Source: an uncultured Fidelibacterota bacterium (lineage in GTDB: Bacteria; Fidelibacterota; UBA8477; JABMPR01). From it: a stretch of 54,034 bases of DNA. Shown here one piece after another: positions 25,568 through 35,816 of the stretch. A program made the translations under genes and the position numbers. The notes below the pieces were generated by a model, which had not been told where the DNA came from, ran no database searches, and saw nothing but the letters and a program-made list of their open reading frames with translations. The stretch is from positions 1 through 54,034 of the forward strand of contig CALBFA010000101.1 of the NCBI GenBank assembly GCA_937888365.1. The letters are read 5' to 3'. Numbering within the stretch: the first letter of the stretch is position 1; each line of letters opens with the position of its first letter.

Positions 25568-26155
25568 TCATCGTATCATCACTCCAATTAAACTTAACAT
25601 AATTGCAGTGACCATTGGTATTGTAAAATTGTCATTGATAATGCTTTGTTTCGCCTCAACGAGTGTTACGATTATCGCGGTTAAAACGATGAATATGATA
25701 TGTAATTCTGTAAAATATAATAATACAAATATTGATACACTCAGAAACGCAATGCTTCCCTCCATTGATTTATCGAGAAAACGATGTTTCCCAAATGGAA
25801 TACCAACTAACGCCGCAGCGGTATCAGAAAATGACAAAATGAGCAAAGAAGGAGCCGCGATGTTTTTGGGAAATAAAAATATAATTACCAAACTCGACAC
25901 GATATAATAAGATGCTCCCGTCACCGTATTGATTTCTTCCCTTCGAATGCCAAATCCAAATATCGATTCAAATATCGATTCAACCCAGGCATAATGAAGT
26001 CTTAAATATTCTAGTATTACGGCAATAAGTGATAATATCACAAGGGAATCAAACATGAATGTCTTATCAAAATAATAATAATAACTCAAGGGAATAATGC
26101 CACCTAGTACATGGATCGACTTGCGATATATTTCACCCATTTGAATACTTATCAT
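25568..26155 (-). CDS. CTP-transferase-type polyprenol/diacylglycerol kinase family membrane protein (195 aa)
   Basis: About six membrane helices with the conserved polar sites of the dolichol kinase/phytol kinase/CdsA-like superfamily: RKSIHV near the N-terminus, FSDTAAALVG..FGKHRF, KSMEGSIAF, a glutamate in VTLVEA and DNFTIPM. These enzymes use CTP (or a CDP-lipid reaction) on membrane lipids or prenols. At ~200 residues it is closer to the polyprenol/diacylglycerol kinase group than to CdsA (~270). Alternative ATG at 26140. Gap of 26 bases after rpe, 18 before the BatA-type gene, so co-transcribed. The exact substrate is unknown. Confidence 0.8.
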   Translation of the reverse strand: MISIQMGEIYRKSIHVLGGIIPLSYYYYFDKTFMFDSLVILSLIAVILEYLRLHYAWVESIFESIFGFGIRREEINTVTGASYYIVSSLVIIFLFPKNIAAPSLLILSFSDTAAALVGIPFGKHRFLDKSMEGSIAFLSVSIFVLLYFTELHIIFIVLTAIIVTLVEAKQSIINDNFTIPMVTAIMLSLIGVMIR

Positions 26156-26181
26156 GATAGTACTAAATAATAAATAATCTT

Positions 26182-26859
26182 TTACGGCTCCATAATTTTC
26201 AATATTCTATTCAATGATGTGAAATTTTCATTGGGTGTATTTTTCTTATTGAAAATCGCTGAACCAGCAACAAAAATATCAATATCCGCTGAAATCATAG
26301 AGGGTAAGGTTTCAATATTAACGCCACCATCAATTTCAATCAATGCACCGCTTTCATGGATTTTGTCTTGCCATTTAATGATTTTTTTAAGGACCTCTGG
26401 CATAAATTTTTGGCCACCAAAACCAGGAAAAACCGACATAAATAAAACTTGATCAATTTTACCTAGAAAAGGTTCGACTCTTTCGAACGGTGTATCAGGA
26501 TTTAAAACAACGCCTACCGATGCCCCTAATTCTCGAACATGTTTTATAGCCCCCTCCATATTTGAACAGGCTTCGATATGGATTTGGACTTGATCGGCTC
26601 CAGCCCGAATAAATGATTCTAAATATTTGTTTGCATTCGAAATCATCAAATGTGCTTCGAGCTTCATGTTTGTTAATTTCCGAATCGCTTTTACAATAAA
26701 TGGACCAAATGTCAAATTTGGGACGAAGTGTCCATCCATAATATCAAGATGCAAATGTGTTGCACCGGCGGCTTCAATACTTCTTATTTCCTCCTCAAGT
26801 TTAGAGAAATCAGCCGCTAGAATTGAAGGAGAAATAATTTGTTTTTGAAGTTTTGTCAT
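26182..26859 (-). CDS. rpe: Ribulose-phosphate 3-epimerase (225 aa)
   Basis: Interconverts ribulose 5-phosphate and xylulose 5-phosphate in the pentose phosphate pathway. TIM barrel with SPSILAADFSKLEEEI, HLDIMDGHFVPNLTFGP (metal histidine/aspartate), EAHLMI, MSVFPGFGGQKFM and IDGGVN, all canonical. Overlaps the PASTA gene by ATGA. Confidence 0.97.
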   Translation of the reverse strand: MTKLQKQIISPSILAADFSKLEEEIRSIEAAGATHLHLDIMDGHFVPNLTFGPFIVKAIRKLTNMKLEAHLMISNANKYLESFIRAGADQVQIHIEACSNMEGAIKHVRELGASVGVVLNPDTPFERVEPFLGKIDQVLFMSVFPGFGGQKFMPEVLKKIIKWQDKIHESGALIEIDGGVNIETLPSMISADIDIFVAGSAIFNKKNTPNENFTSLNRILKIMEP

Positions 26860-27584
26860 TCTGTCGTCACGACTAAATCAATTTTTATTTGGCTCGCAAC
26901 AGGGAAACTTCGACCCGCTGTATAGGATTGAGCAACGACTGTTTCCATCAATAATACGGAATCTTGTTGATAGCTAATATCGCCGAGACTAAAACCAGCC
27001 GATAAAATGGCGTCAATGGCTTGGGACTGATCCATATTAAGTAAATCGGGGACGAATTTTACGACATTCCGCATCCCTAGGCTAACGGTGTAGCTAATAG
27101 TATCGCCAGGAATTATCGTCGCCTCTGGTGGAACGGATTGGGCCATAATGACGCCTTTATGGTAAATATCGGATGAATCCTGAAAAATATTAACGAGGCG
27201 AAGACCGAGGTGTTGAATGGCAATTCTGACTTTTCGTTCTGTGCTGGCGACAAAATCAGGCAAGTTCTGACCTACGGGTGGAATCGCGACGGTAAGTTGA
27301 ATTTTCCGATCTTCCTTCACCATCGTTCCGGGATCTGGATATTGCTCTAAAATGGTTCCTGTCAAGCTTTCTGCATGATAAACTGTATCTTTAATAACGA
27401 GGGAAAGCTGTCGATTATCGAGTCTCTTTTCTGCCTCCGTAATATTGGTGTACAACAAATTGGGAACCCGTACTTCATCTCTCCAATTGACGTATAAAGG
27501 CATCAAAATAAAATTAAAAAGCAATAGGCCTATCATGCCTAAAACAAAAAATATGATTACATAATCTCTAATAATCCGAATCAT
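26856..27584 (-). CDS. Single-pass membrane protein with three PASTA domains (242 aa)
   Basis: A membrane anchor (about residues 8-30) followed by three ~68-residue PASTA domains, each opening with a VPNL/LPDF/VPDLL-like strand and containing a G.I..Q.P..G/GTMV..G-type turn (TILEQYPDPGTMV, VIMAQSVPPEATI). PASTA domains bind peptidoglycan in Ser/Thr kinases and penicillin-binding proteins, but here there is no kinase or transpeptidase domain. Overlaps rsmB and rpe by ATGA on each side. Location in the cell: anchored in the inner membrane, PASTA part in the periplasm. Confidence 0.9.
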   Translation of the reverse strand: MIRIIRDYVIIFFVLGMIGLLLFNFILMPLYVNWRDEVRVPNLLYTNITEAEKRLDNRQLSLVIKDTVYHAESLTGTILEQYPDPGTMVKEDRKIQLTVAIPPVGQNLPDFVASTERKVRIAIQHLGLRLVNIFQDSSDIYHKGVIMAQSVPPEATIIPGDTISYTVSLGMRNVVKFVPDLLNMDQSQAIDAILSAGFSLGDISYQQDSVLLMETVVAQSYTAGRSFPVASQIKIDLVVTTE

Positions 27585-28921
27585 TTTAACTTTCTCAATT
27601 TAATTGCGTACATACCATCCAATCCATCTCGCCAGGGTAAAGTATTCAAAGTTCCCTTTTCGTCAATATACTCTTTTAGTGCAGGGTCTGTAATGGCTTC
27701 GACCTCTATGTCAGGATATTCGGCCAAGACTTTATCTACGACATCGCCATTTTCCTGGGTATTCAATGTACAGGTAGAATATACCAGTAAACCGCCTGGC
27801 AAAAGAGCATCAATAGCATGCTTTAAGATGGATGTCTGAAGCGGAGGATATTCGGCAAGATTTTCAAGACTTCGATTCCATCGGGCATCTGCTCTTCGCG
27901 ACAGCACACCTGTGCCCGAACATGGCACATCGAGTAAAATTTTGTCATACTTTTCGGTGATGTCTTTTGTCGCATCACCAAGGATTGATTTCACTGAGGA
28001 ATAGCCTAAACGCTGAATAGTGTCGTCTAATTTTTCAACACGAACTTTAGCGTTGTCCATAGCGTGAACAATGCCCTTATCTTTCATAAGTTCTGTGATA
28101 TACCCCGTTTTACCACCAGGAGATGCACAGGCATCGAGGATTTTTTCATTCTTTTTGGGCTCAAGCAAACCGGCAATAAACCCAGACGAAATATCTTGAA
28201 ACGCAAACCAGCCATTTTTCATAGCGTCCGTTTGAAGAAGACGACCAGCTCTCGTAACCTTAAAATAGACATCGTTCTTTTCGGATTGATCATATTCAAA
28301 CTCATATTTATTTAAAAATACGATAAAAGTTTTTAGGTCAACTTTTAGGCGGTTAACGCGAATCCATTGGCTAGGTGGCGTATTATTGTAATTACAAAGT
28401 TTAATCGCCTCATCTTTGCCAAAATTACTTATCCATTGTTTTATCATCCATTGAGGGTGAGAATACCGAATGGAGAGCTCCTCTAATTCCGAAAGTTTGG
28501 CTTGCTTAAGCAAATCTTCAATATCCGCATTTGAGACTTTTCGTAAAACGGCATTTGCCAAACCAGCAGCGCCACGATTGCGCCTTTTAAGCATCTCGAC
28601 AGTTTCAGAGACAGTGGCATGGTCTGGCTTCGACATCATTTTTAGCTGATAAATACCCATTCGTAAGGCGGACAATGTTTCAATATCTAATTTCGATATT
28701 TTCTTGGTGTAAAAATTTAAAATATAGAAGTCTAGCTGAAGTTTCCAGCGTATGACACCCATAACCAATTCCGTTACGAAAGGATGGCGTTTGCCGTTCT
28801 TTTTATCAGCATCGAGCTTATGATTTAGATAATAGTCTACATAATGGTCGTCGCTTTTCTCTGATGCAACCAGCACCTTCCATGCGATGATTCGACCTGG
28901 GTCAACCGAGTATTTGGCCAA
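27581..28921 (-). CDS. rsmB: 16S rRNA (cytosine-967-C5)-methyltransferase RsmB (446 aa, TTG start)
   Basis: SAM-dependent rRNA methyltransferase. The N-terminal NusB-like helical domain covers about 1-140; the catalytic domain has DACASPGGKTGYI (SAM site), LDVPCSGTGVLSRR (PC motif) and the nucleophile in YSTCTLN. Start is TTG 28921, which has AAGGA seven bases upstream inside fmt; the two genes overlap by 20 bases. The fmt-rsmB order is common in bacteria. Confidence 0.96.
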   Translation of the reverse strand: MAKYSVDPGRIIAWKVLVASEKSDDHYVDYYLNHKLDADKKNGKRHPFVTELVMGVIRWKLQLDFYILNFYTKKISKLDIETLSALRMGIYQLKMMSKPDHATVSETVEMLKRRNRGAAGLANAVLRKVSNADIEDLLKQAKLSELEELSIRYSHPQWMIKQWISNFGKDEAIKLCNYNNTPPSQWIRVNRLKVDLKTFIVFLNKYEFEYDQSEKNDVYFKVTRAGRLLQTDAMKNGWFAFQDISSGFIAGLLEPKKNEKILDACASPGGKTGYITELMKDKGIVHAMDNAKVRVEKLDDTIQRLGYSSVKSILGDATKDITEKYDKILLDVPCSGTGVLSRRADARWNRSLENLAEYPPLQTSILKHAIDALLPGGLLVYSTCTLNTQENGDVVDKVLAEYPDIEVEAITDPALKEYIDEKGTLNTLPWRDGLDGMYAIKLRKLK

Positions 28922-29837
28922 CTTGAATTCCTTTTCCGCGTAAATATTGCTCTACAAACAATCTTTTTTTTCCTTCTAGTTGCACTTCAAAAATCGATAA
29001 AAAGCCATCACTACATTTCACGGTAAAAGAGGTTTTGTTAACCTTTACAATCTCGCCGTTTTCTAAGTCATTTTGATTATAATTCAGTTCTTGAATAGAT
29101 GCATCAAATAGTTTAAAGCGTTTACCATTATAGCGTGTGGAAGCACCAGGAATTGGATTAAATGCACGAATCGTATTAAATATTTTTTCTGTGGATTCAT
29201 TAAAATTAAGTTCCGCATCTTCGGGTGCTACTTTTCGAGCGGGTGTTGCAAGGGTATTATCTTGATGCCTTGGAACCAGGCTTTGATCTTCAATGCCATC
29301 TAGAGTTTCAACGACGGCTTCAGCACCAAGAGACGCAAGTTTGTCATGGATGCTTCCCAAGTTATCCTTTTCAGATATTGGAATTTCTTTTTGAAGCAAC
29401 ATAGATCCGGTATCCACTTTTTGATCTAGCTGAAACGTCGTAACGCCCGTTTTTGTATCTCCATTTAATAAAGCCCAATGGATAGGAGCAGCGCCGCGAT
29501 ATTTTGGCAATAATGATCCATGGCAATTGATGCTACCAAAAGGAGGCAAATTAAAGACGATTTGAGGCAAGATTCGAAACGCGACAACGACAATAATGTC
29601 CGGCTTCCATGCATTGAGCTGTTGGATAAAATTTGGGTCTTTTAGCTTGGCCGGTTGTGCAACAGGATAATGATATTCCATCGCTCGCAATTTTACCGCT
29701 GACGGAATAATTTTGAGTCCCCGACCCTTCATCCTATCAGGAACGGTGACGACCCCTACAATTTCATGATGTGATTGATGAATGGCATCAAGACTTGCTA
29801 CGGCAAAATCGGGAGTTCCCATGAATACAACACGCAT
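28902..29837 (-). CDS. fmt: Methionyl-tRNA formyltransferase (311 aa)
   Basis: Formylates initiator Met-tRNA with 10-formyl-THF. MRVVFMGTPDFA at the N-terminus, the catalytic set in INCHGSLLPKYRGAAPIHWALLNGD, and GVTTFQLD follow the family order; the C-terminal OB domain is present. Preceded by def 69 bases upstream, as usual, so formylation and deformylation are encoded together. Confidence 0.97.
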   Translation of the reverse strand: MRVVFMGTPDFAVASLDAIHQSHHEIVGVVTVPDRMKGRGLKIIPSAVKLRAMEYHYPVAQPAKLKDPNFIQQLNAWKPDIIVVVAFRILPQIVFNLPPFGSINCHGSLLPKYRGAAPIHWALLNGDTKTGVTTFQLDQKVDTGSMLLQKEIPISEKDNLGSIHDKLASLGAEAVVETLDGIEDQSLVPRHQDNTLATPARKVAPEDAELNFNESTEKIFNTIRAFNPIPGASTRYNGKRFKLFDASIQELNYNQNDLENGEIVKVNKTSFTVKCSDGFLSIFEVQLEGKKRLFVEQYLRGKGIQVGQILG

Positions 29838-29906
29838 CGCATTATTCCTTAACTTCGTTTTCAGGGAGAATTGATCGTTAAAAAGATGAGACCCAAATCA
29901 TTGGCA

Positions 29907-30443
29907 TTAGAGTTCAAATTTTTCAGACATTTCAACTTCGATTTCGCCTGATGTAATTTGTTTGAGCGTCTTTTTCAAAAGTGACCGCTTTAAAGTGCTT
30001 ATGTGGTCAATAAAGAGTTTGCCTTCTAAATGGTCATACTCGTGTTGAATAACGCGTGCACGGTAACCATCGACCCATTCATCGAATTCTTTGCCCGTTT
30101 CGTCTTGCCATTGCAAGCGAATTTCTGATGGGCGTTTAACAACTTCTCGAATCGTCGGTAAACTCAGACATCCTTCTTCATAATCTTCACGCTCAAAACC
30201 GTACTCAACTATTTGAGGATTGATAAATATTTCTTTTTTACTATCCTCAACCAAGGGAGAAATGTCAGTAATAAATAGACGAATTGATCGACCTATCTGT
30301 GGCGCAGCGAGGCCAATACCTTCTGCACTATACATCGCGAGAAACATATCATTGATAAGATTGTTTATGTCATCATCAATAGATTGTATTCGCGTTGCTT
30401 TTTTGCGAAGTACATTGTCTCCAAATACTCGAATTGAAAGCAT
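29907..30443 (-). CDS. def: Peptide deformylase (178 aa)
   Basis: Metal hydrolase removing the N-formyl group from nascent proteins. All three motifs are present: GIGLAAPQIG, EGCLSLP (metal cysteine) and QHEYDHLEG (two metal histidines, catalytic glutamate). Its ATG overlaps the yajC TAA by one base. Confidence 0.97.
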   Translation of the reverse strand: MLSIRVFGDNVLRKKATRIQSIDDDINNLINDMFLAMYSAEGIGLAAPQIGRSIRLFITDISPLVEDSKKEIFINPQIVEYGFEREDYEEGCLSLPTIREVVKRPSEIRLQWQDETGKEFDEWVDGYRARVIQHEYDHLEGKLFIDHISTLKRSLLKKTLKQITSGEIEVEMSEKFEL

Positions 30444-30760
30444 TATTTCTCAGTTTTTACCGAAGCAATCGCTGTTTTATCAATGTGAAGTTTCGTGTCG
30501 CTAGCTGTTTTGATGAGAAGAACGTTATTATCCTTCACACCTTCAACAACAGCATGAATGCCACCGTTTGTGATTATTTTATCACCTTTTTTTACACTGC
30601 TCCGCATCTTCTCGAGATCTTTTTGCTTTTTATTCTGAGGGCGAATAATAAGAAAATAGATGATGACAAACATGAGGATAAAGGGTAAAAAACCCAGAAT
30701 TGAATTGCCTCCAGCGCCACCGCCTTGAGCTCCAACCATTAATAATATCTGTGTGTTCAT
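30443..30760 (-). CDS. yajC: Preprotein translocase accessory subunit YajC (105 aa)
   Basis: A short N-terminus rich in glycine, one membrane helix (about residues 22-42, FLPFILMFVIIYFLIIRPQ) with the family RPQNKKQKD junction, and the cytosolic KKGDKIITNGGIHAVVEGV block. It associates with SecDF/SecYEG. First gene of the operon running to hflX; AAAGGA lies upstream with a long spacer. secD/secF are not in the window. Confidence 0.95.
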   Translation of the reverse strand: MNTQILLMVGAQGGGAGGNSILGFLPFILMFVIIYFLIIRPQNKKQKDLEKMRSSVKKGDKIITNGGIHAVVEGVKDNNVLLIKTASDTKLHIDKTAIASVKTEK

Positions 30761-30994
30761 TTTATGTATATTCCTTTCATATTTCGGCGCATAGTTTAAC
30801 TGGAAAGACGGTAACTAAAAGATAAAAAGGTGGAAACACACTAGGTGTAAAGCAAGGTTATATTCTTTATCTCAAGTGTATTTTATTAATCCGACATTGT
30901 TTCAATTAAAAAAGTTTGTACTTGAAGGAATAATATCTATCTTCTTAGGAATGATTACTATTAAAAAACATATAAATAATGGAGAATTTTAGAA

Positions 30995-31639
30995 ATGTTA
31001 GTAACAAAATTAGCACCCGATTTTACTGCAACTGCCGTCCTCGGTGACAATACGTTTAAAGAAATCAGTTTATCGGATTTTAAAGGTAAAAAAGTTGTAC
31101 TTTTCTTTTACCCTTTAGATTTCACGTTTGTTTGTCCAACTGAAATTTTGGCTTTTAATCACCGTCTTGCAGAGTTTGAAAAACGTGGGGTACAAGTATT
31201 AGCTTGTTCAGTCGATTCTGAGTTTAGTCATTGGGCATGGAAAAATATGTCAACGAAAGAAGGCGGAATTGGCGATATTCAATACCCAATTATTGCTGAT
31301 AAGGACAAATCAATTGCTCGCGCTTATGATGTATTGGTTGGGAGTACACCTGCTACCGTTATGACGGACGAAGATGAAATGGAAACAAGTATTGGTGGCG
31401 ATGTCGCATTGCGTGCCTCTTTTTTAATTGATGAAGAAGGCGTGGTTCGTCATGCTGTTATCAACGATTTGCCACTAGGCAGAAATGTTGACGAAATGCT
31501 TCGTACCATTGATGCATTGACATTCAATCAAACGCATGGCGAAGTTTGTCCAGCTGGTTGGGAAGAAGGTCAAGAAGGTATGAAAGCTTCGCGTGATGGC
31601 GTTAACGACTATCTCGCTAAGAATGCTGATAAACTATAA
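30995..31639 (+). CDS. Typical 2-Cys peroxiredoxin, AhpC/Prx1 group (214 aa)
   Basis: Thiol peroxidase reducing hydrogen peroxide and organic peroxides. Peroxidatic Cys47 lies in FVCPTE and resolving Cys185 in GEVCPAGW. It carries GGIG (residues ~88) and a C-terminal YL, resembling but not identical to the GGLG+YF pair of overoxidation-sensitive eukaryotic-type enzymes. ATG 30995 is preceded by GGAGA with a 10-base spacer. It is divergent from yajC; the 234-base gap must hold both promoters, but I find no convincing hexamer pair for this gene. Monocistronic, ending at a clear terminator. No AhpF or thioredoxin reductase is nearby. Confidence 0.95.
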   Translation: MLVTKLAPDFTATAVLGDNTFKEISLSDFKGKKVVLFFYPLDFTFVCPTEILAFNHRLAEFEKRGVQVLACSVDSEFSHWAWKNMSTKEGGIGDIQYPIIADKDKSIARAYDVLVGSTPATVMTDEDEMETSIGGDVALRASFLIDEEGVVRHAVINDLPLGRNVDEMLRTIDALTFNQTHGEVCPAGWEEGQEGMKASRDGVNDYLAKNADKL

Positions 31640-31660
31640 TTATTAGTTTACACACAATTA

Positions 31661-31692
31661 AAAATGGCTCTCATCAATTGAGAGCCATTTTT
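31661..31692 (+). terminator. Terminator after the peroxiredoxin gene
   Basis: AAAATGGCTCTC/GAGAGCCATTTT 12-bp stem with an 8-base loop, followed by further Ts; 22 bases beyond the stop codon. Confidence 0.92.
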
Positions 31693-31750
31693 TTTTCTTC
31701 TATAATTCAGCATGTTTTTTAATTCAATGTAAACAAACAATTCAAATATT

Positions 31751-32908
31751 TTAGTCCTCCTCAAGCATAAAATCACTCGTAATTTCATCTGCTATTTCAA
31801 AGCCTAAGTCTGTTAGTTTTAAGCAGTTATTATCTATTTTAATGAAATTGGGAAGCCATTTTTTTATAGTCATATCAAAGGATTGAAGAAAATCATCCTT
31901 AAATGCAGAATTAAACTCGCTTAAATCCAAGCCCTGTAAAAGACGTAATCGCGTGAAAATCATTTCGTTTTTTGCTTTGGTCATATCAATATTTTCGGTT
32001 TTAATAAATGCGAATTGATGATTATGAATATCAGATTGCCATAAACTTAGATTTCGCACATTTGCCCAGCGTTGTTGATTAAAATAACTATGGGCAGCAG
32101 GACCAAAACTTAAATAGGGTCGATTCAACCAATAGTGTAAATTATGTCGGCATTCAAAGCCATCTTTGGTATAATTCGATATTTCATATTTGCTATATCC
32201 ATATTTTGCGAGGAATTCTTTCGTAAAGTGGAACATCTCCAAATCTTTTAGGTCTTCCATCAATTCAACATGGCCATTTTGCACCCATCGATGCAACGCT
32301 GTCCCCTCTTCCACCGTTAAACTATAGGCTGAAATATGCTCTGGATTAAGCGATGTGATTTTATCCAAATCATTCGTCCAATCCTCTAAAGTTTGATTGG
32401 GAAGCCCAAAAATCAGATCCAGATTAATATTATTAAAACCTGCCATCCGTGCATCTCGATAGCTTTCTGATATTTGTTTCGCATCATGAATGCGTGTCAT
32501 AAATTTTAAATTGGCATCATTAAAACTTTGTGCACCCATACTCAAACGATTAACGCCTGCCTGCAAATATCCCACAAAGGTTTTTTGACTCGTTTCACCT
32601 GGATTTGCTTCAATCGTAATTTCAGTATCCTTCGCAAATGAGATTTCGCGCTTAAAGGCATCAAGAATTGTTTTAATATGTGATGCCTTAAACAAGCCGG
32701 GTGTTCCACCGCCAAAAAATAAGGACGATATTTCATAATCATCTGTATCAAAATGACGAAACGTTGCATTGATTTCTAATAATAATGTATTGATAAAGTT
32801 GGGAATTTCTGTCTCGCGTCCCTTCACGGAATAGAAATCACAATAGGTACATTTTACTTTGCAAAATGGAATATGGATGTATAAAGCGAGTGATTTTTTC
32901 ATGGGCAT
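31751..32908 (-). CDS. hemW: HemW-type radical SAM heme chaperone (385 aa)
   Basis: Radical SAM protein related to HemN. The cluster motif is C16-x3-C20-x2-C23 followed by DF (HIPFCKVKCTYCDFYS); the position after the third cysteine is not a cysteine, which marks HemW rather than the oxidase HemN. FFGGGTPGLF, EANPGE, RLSMGAQSFND and DLIFGLPNQ are family blocks, and a C-terminal HemN domain is present. HemW inserts heme into respiratory enzymes. Starts ATG 32908 or 32902. Only 57 bases separate it from the preceding gene, with a terminator between. Confidence 0.93.
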   Translation of the reverse strand: MPMKKSLALYIHIPFCKVKCTYCDFYSVKGRETEIPNFINTLLLEINATFRHFDTDDYEISSLFFGGGTPGLFKASHIKTILDAFKREISFAKDTEITIEANPGETSQKTFVGYLQAGVNRLSMGAQSFNDANLKFMTRIHDAKQISESYRDARMAGFNNINLDLIFGLPNQTLEDWTNDLDKITSLNPEHISAYSLTVEEGTALHRWVQNGHVELMEDLKDLEMFHFTKEFLAKYGYSKYEISNYTKDGFECRHNLHYWLNRPYLSFGPAAHSYFNQQRWANVRNLSLWQSDIHNHQFAFIKTENIDMTKAKNEMIFTRLRLLQGLDLSEFNSAFKDDFLQSFDMTIKKWLPNFIKIDNNCLKLTDLGFEIADEITSDFMLEED

Positions 32909-32916
32909 ATAATAAA

Positions 32917-32942
32917 AAGTCCCACTGTAATAGCGGGACTTA
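32917..32942 (-). terminator. Terminator after the fibronectin-III lipoprotein gene
   Basis: On the minus strand AAGTCCCGCT, a 5-base loop, AGTGGGACTT (one G-U pair) and a T-rich tail. It lies between that gene's stop and the hemW start. Confidence 0.75.
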
Positions 32943-32964
32943 ATTTCAATTTATTTTCAATATG

Positions 32965-33981
32965 TTATGGGGTTCTAAACACGCCCATTGCACTATATGA
33001 ATTCACTTCTTGGTATTCAGGAATACTAAAGGTTCCAATCATCCAATAATACGTTTGACCGCTCAGCAAAGGCGTTGTTGCGTTGGCGGGATAGGTAATT
33101 GAGATATTTTCAGTGTTACTTTGTTCGATATTTGCAGTCCAAATTTCACCTGTTAGCTGTGAGGTTCTCACACTTATTTGATACGCCGTTGCTTCGTCAA
33201 GTTTTTGCCAAATAAATGCAGGTATGGATGTGGTGACTTGCTCATTGTCGATAGGTGAAATTAATACGGGCATTTCAAGAGGAATATCTGAAACAGTCAC
33301 GCTCGGGTCACTTTCCCAATCAGCTCTATCGATGGCGCGAATCCGATAATAGTAACGCGTACCAGCTTCAACATCATTGTCACTATAAGACGTTACCTCT
33401 GTTGTAAATATTTTATTACTATCGACTGCTGCAAAACTTTGGTTTGTTGAACGATATATGGCATATCGGTCAATATCAGAATCGGTATTGGGACTCCAAC
33501 TAATTTGAACGTCAACTTGTTCACCGCCACCCAAAATCAGCTGATGGTGTGCATTAACTTTCAGCCCATAAGGTTTAGAAGGAGAATTTTCATTTCGAGG
33601 ATATGCTTCAACTGTTGAGGAATATGCCGAAATATTTCCGGCTCTATCGGTCGCTTGAATCGCATAATAATAGGTCAAATCATATTCCAAATATTCATCT
33701 TTATATTGACGAATGCCACTGCCAAGAGAGTCGATAACCGTCCAATCCGCGCTTGAAGATAATTTTCGTGAAATGACATATGCTAAGACATCAGATTCTG
33801 GAGAGAGTGTCCACTCCAGCGTTACTACACCGTCACTTGTTTCGTTAATCACGACACTAAAATTGCCAGGAATTGATGGTGGAGTTGTATCGACAACCTT
33901 CGGTTGATTGACATCATTTTCACAAGATATCACAAGAAAAAGAATGAGTATTATACGCATTAATTTTATAGCTGGTTTCAT
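32965..33981 (-). CDS. Fibronectin type III-repeat lipoprotein (338 aa)
   Basis: ATG 33981 is preferred (GGAG with 8-base spacer); the longer frame adds ten residues without a ribosome binding site. Residues 1-20 are a lipoprotein signal with lipobox LVISC. Two fibronectin type III domains follow (about 30-125 and 130-230), each with W/Y...D and YYYAIQATDRAGN or YYYRIRAIDRADW, and a third beta-rich domain (about 235-338) with WQKLDEATAYQI and GQTYYWMIG typical of Fn3-like folds. Likely anchored at the outer membrane and involved in carbohydrate or protein binding; no catalytic domain. Confidence 0.88.
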   Translation of the reverse strand: MKPAIKLMRIILILFLVISCENDVNQPKVVDTTPPSIPGNFSVVINETSDGVVTLEWTLSPESDVLAYVISRKLSSSADWTVIDSLGSGIRQYKDEYLEYDLTYYYAIQATDRAGNISAYSSTVEAYPRNENSPSKPYGLKVNAHHQLILGGGEQVDVQISWSPNTDSDIDRYAIYRSTNQSFAAVDSNKIFTTEVTSYSDNDVEAGTRYYYRIRAIDRADWESDPSVTVSDIPLEMPVLISPIDNEQVTTSIPAFIWQKLDEATAYQISVRTSQLTGEIWTANIEQSNTENISITYPANATTPLLSGQTYYWMIGTFSIPEYQEVNSYSAMGVFRTP

Positions 33982-34206
33982 TTTATTTTCTCCGATTATT
34001 CGTTTTTTCATGGTCGTAAATTTAATTTTCTTTTTATTTGAATATGTGATTTAACCCAAACATTCAATGTCTGCTAAGTCTAAACTTTTTCTTTCGTTTT
34101 GCAAAGGCAGTATTTGCAGGTTCCACATCTAAAAATATATTAAGCGCCAATATGAGGGCGTCTAAATATTTCCAACCATTTCTAAACCTACACGACAATT
34201 GATTTT

Positions 34207-34235
34207 TTGTTTTGTACGCATTTCATATTTAACAT
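34207..34235 (+). promoter_or_regulatory. Candidate promoter of guaB
   Basis: TTGTTT (34207-34212), 17-base spacer, TAACAT (34230-34235); weak match. I see no purine riboswitch-like fold in 33982-34274, which is otherwise AT-rich and featureless. Confidence 0.3.
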
Positions 34236-34247
34236 TTCCTTTTATAA

Positions 34248-35735
<1,488 letters not shown>

Positions 35736-35753
35736 CTTATTCAAGCATAAAAT

Positions 35754-35795
35754 AAAAAACCCCTCTTTCATCAACCTGTAAAAGAGGGGTTTTTG
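35754..35795. terminator. Bidirectional terminator between guaB and typA
   Basis: AAAAACCCCTCTTT/AAAGAGGGGTTTTT 14-bp stem with a 14-base loop, centred between the convergent stops at 35735 and 35817. Confidence 0.93.
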
Positions 35796-35816
35796 TATAA
35801 TTGATTTATATTTTTC

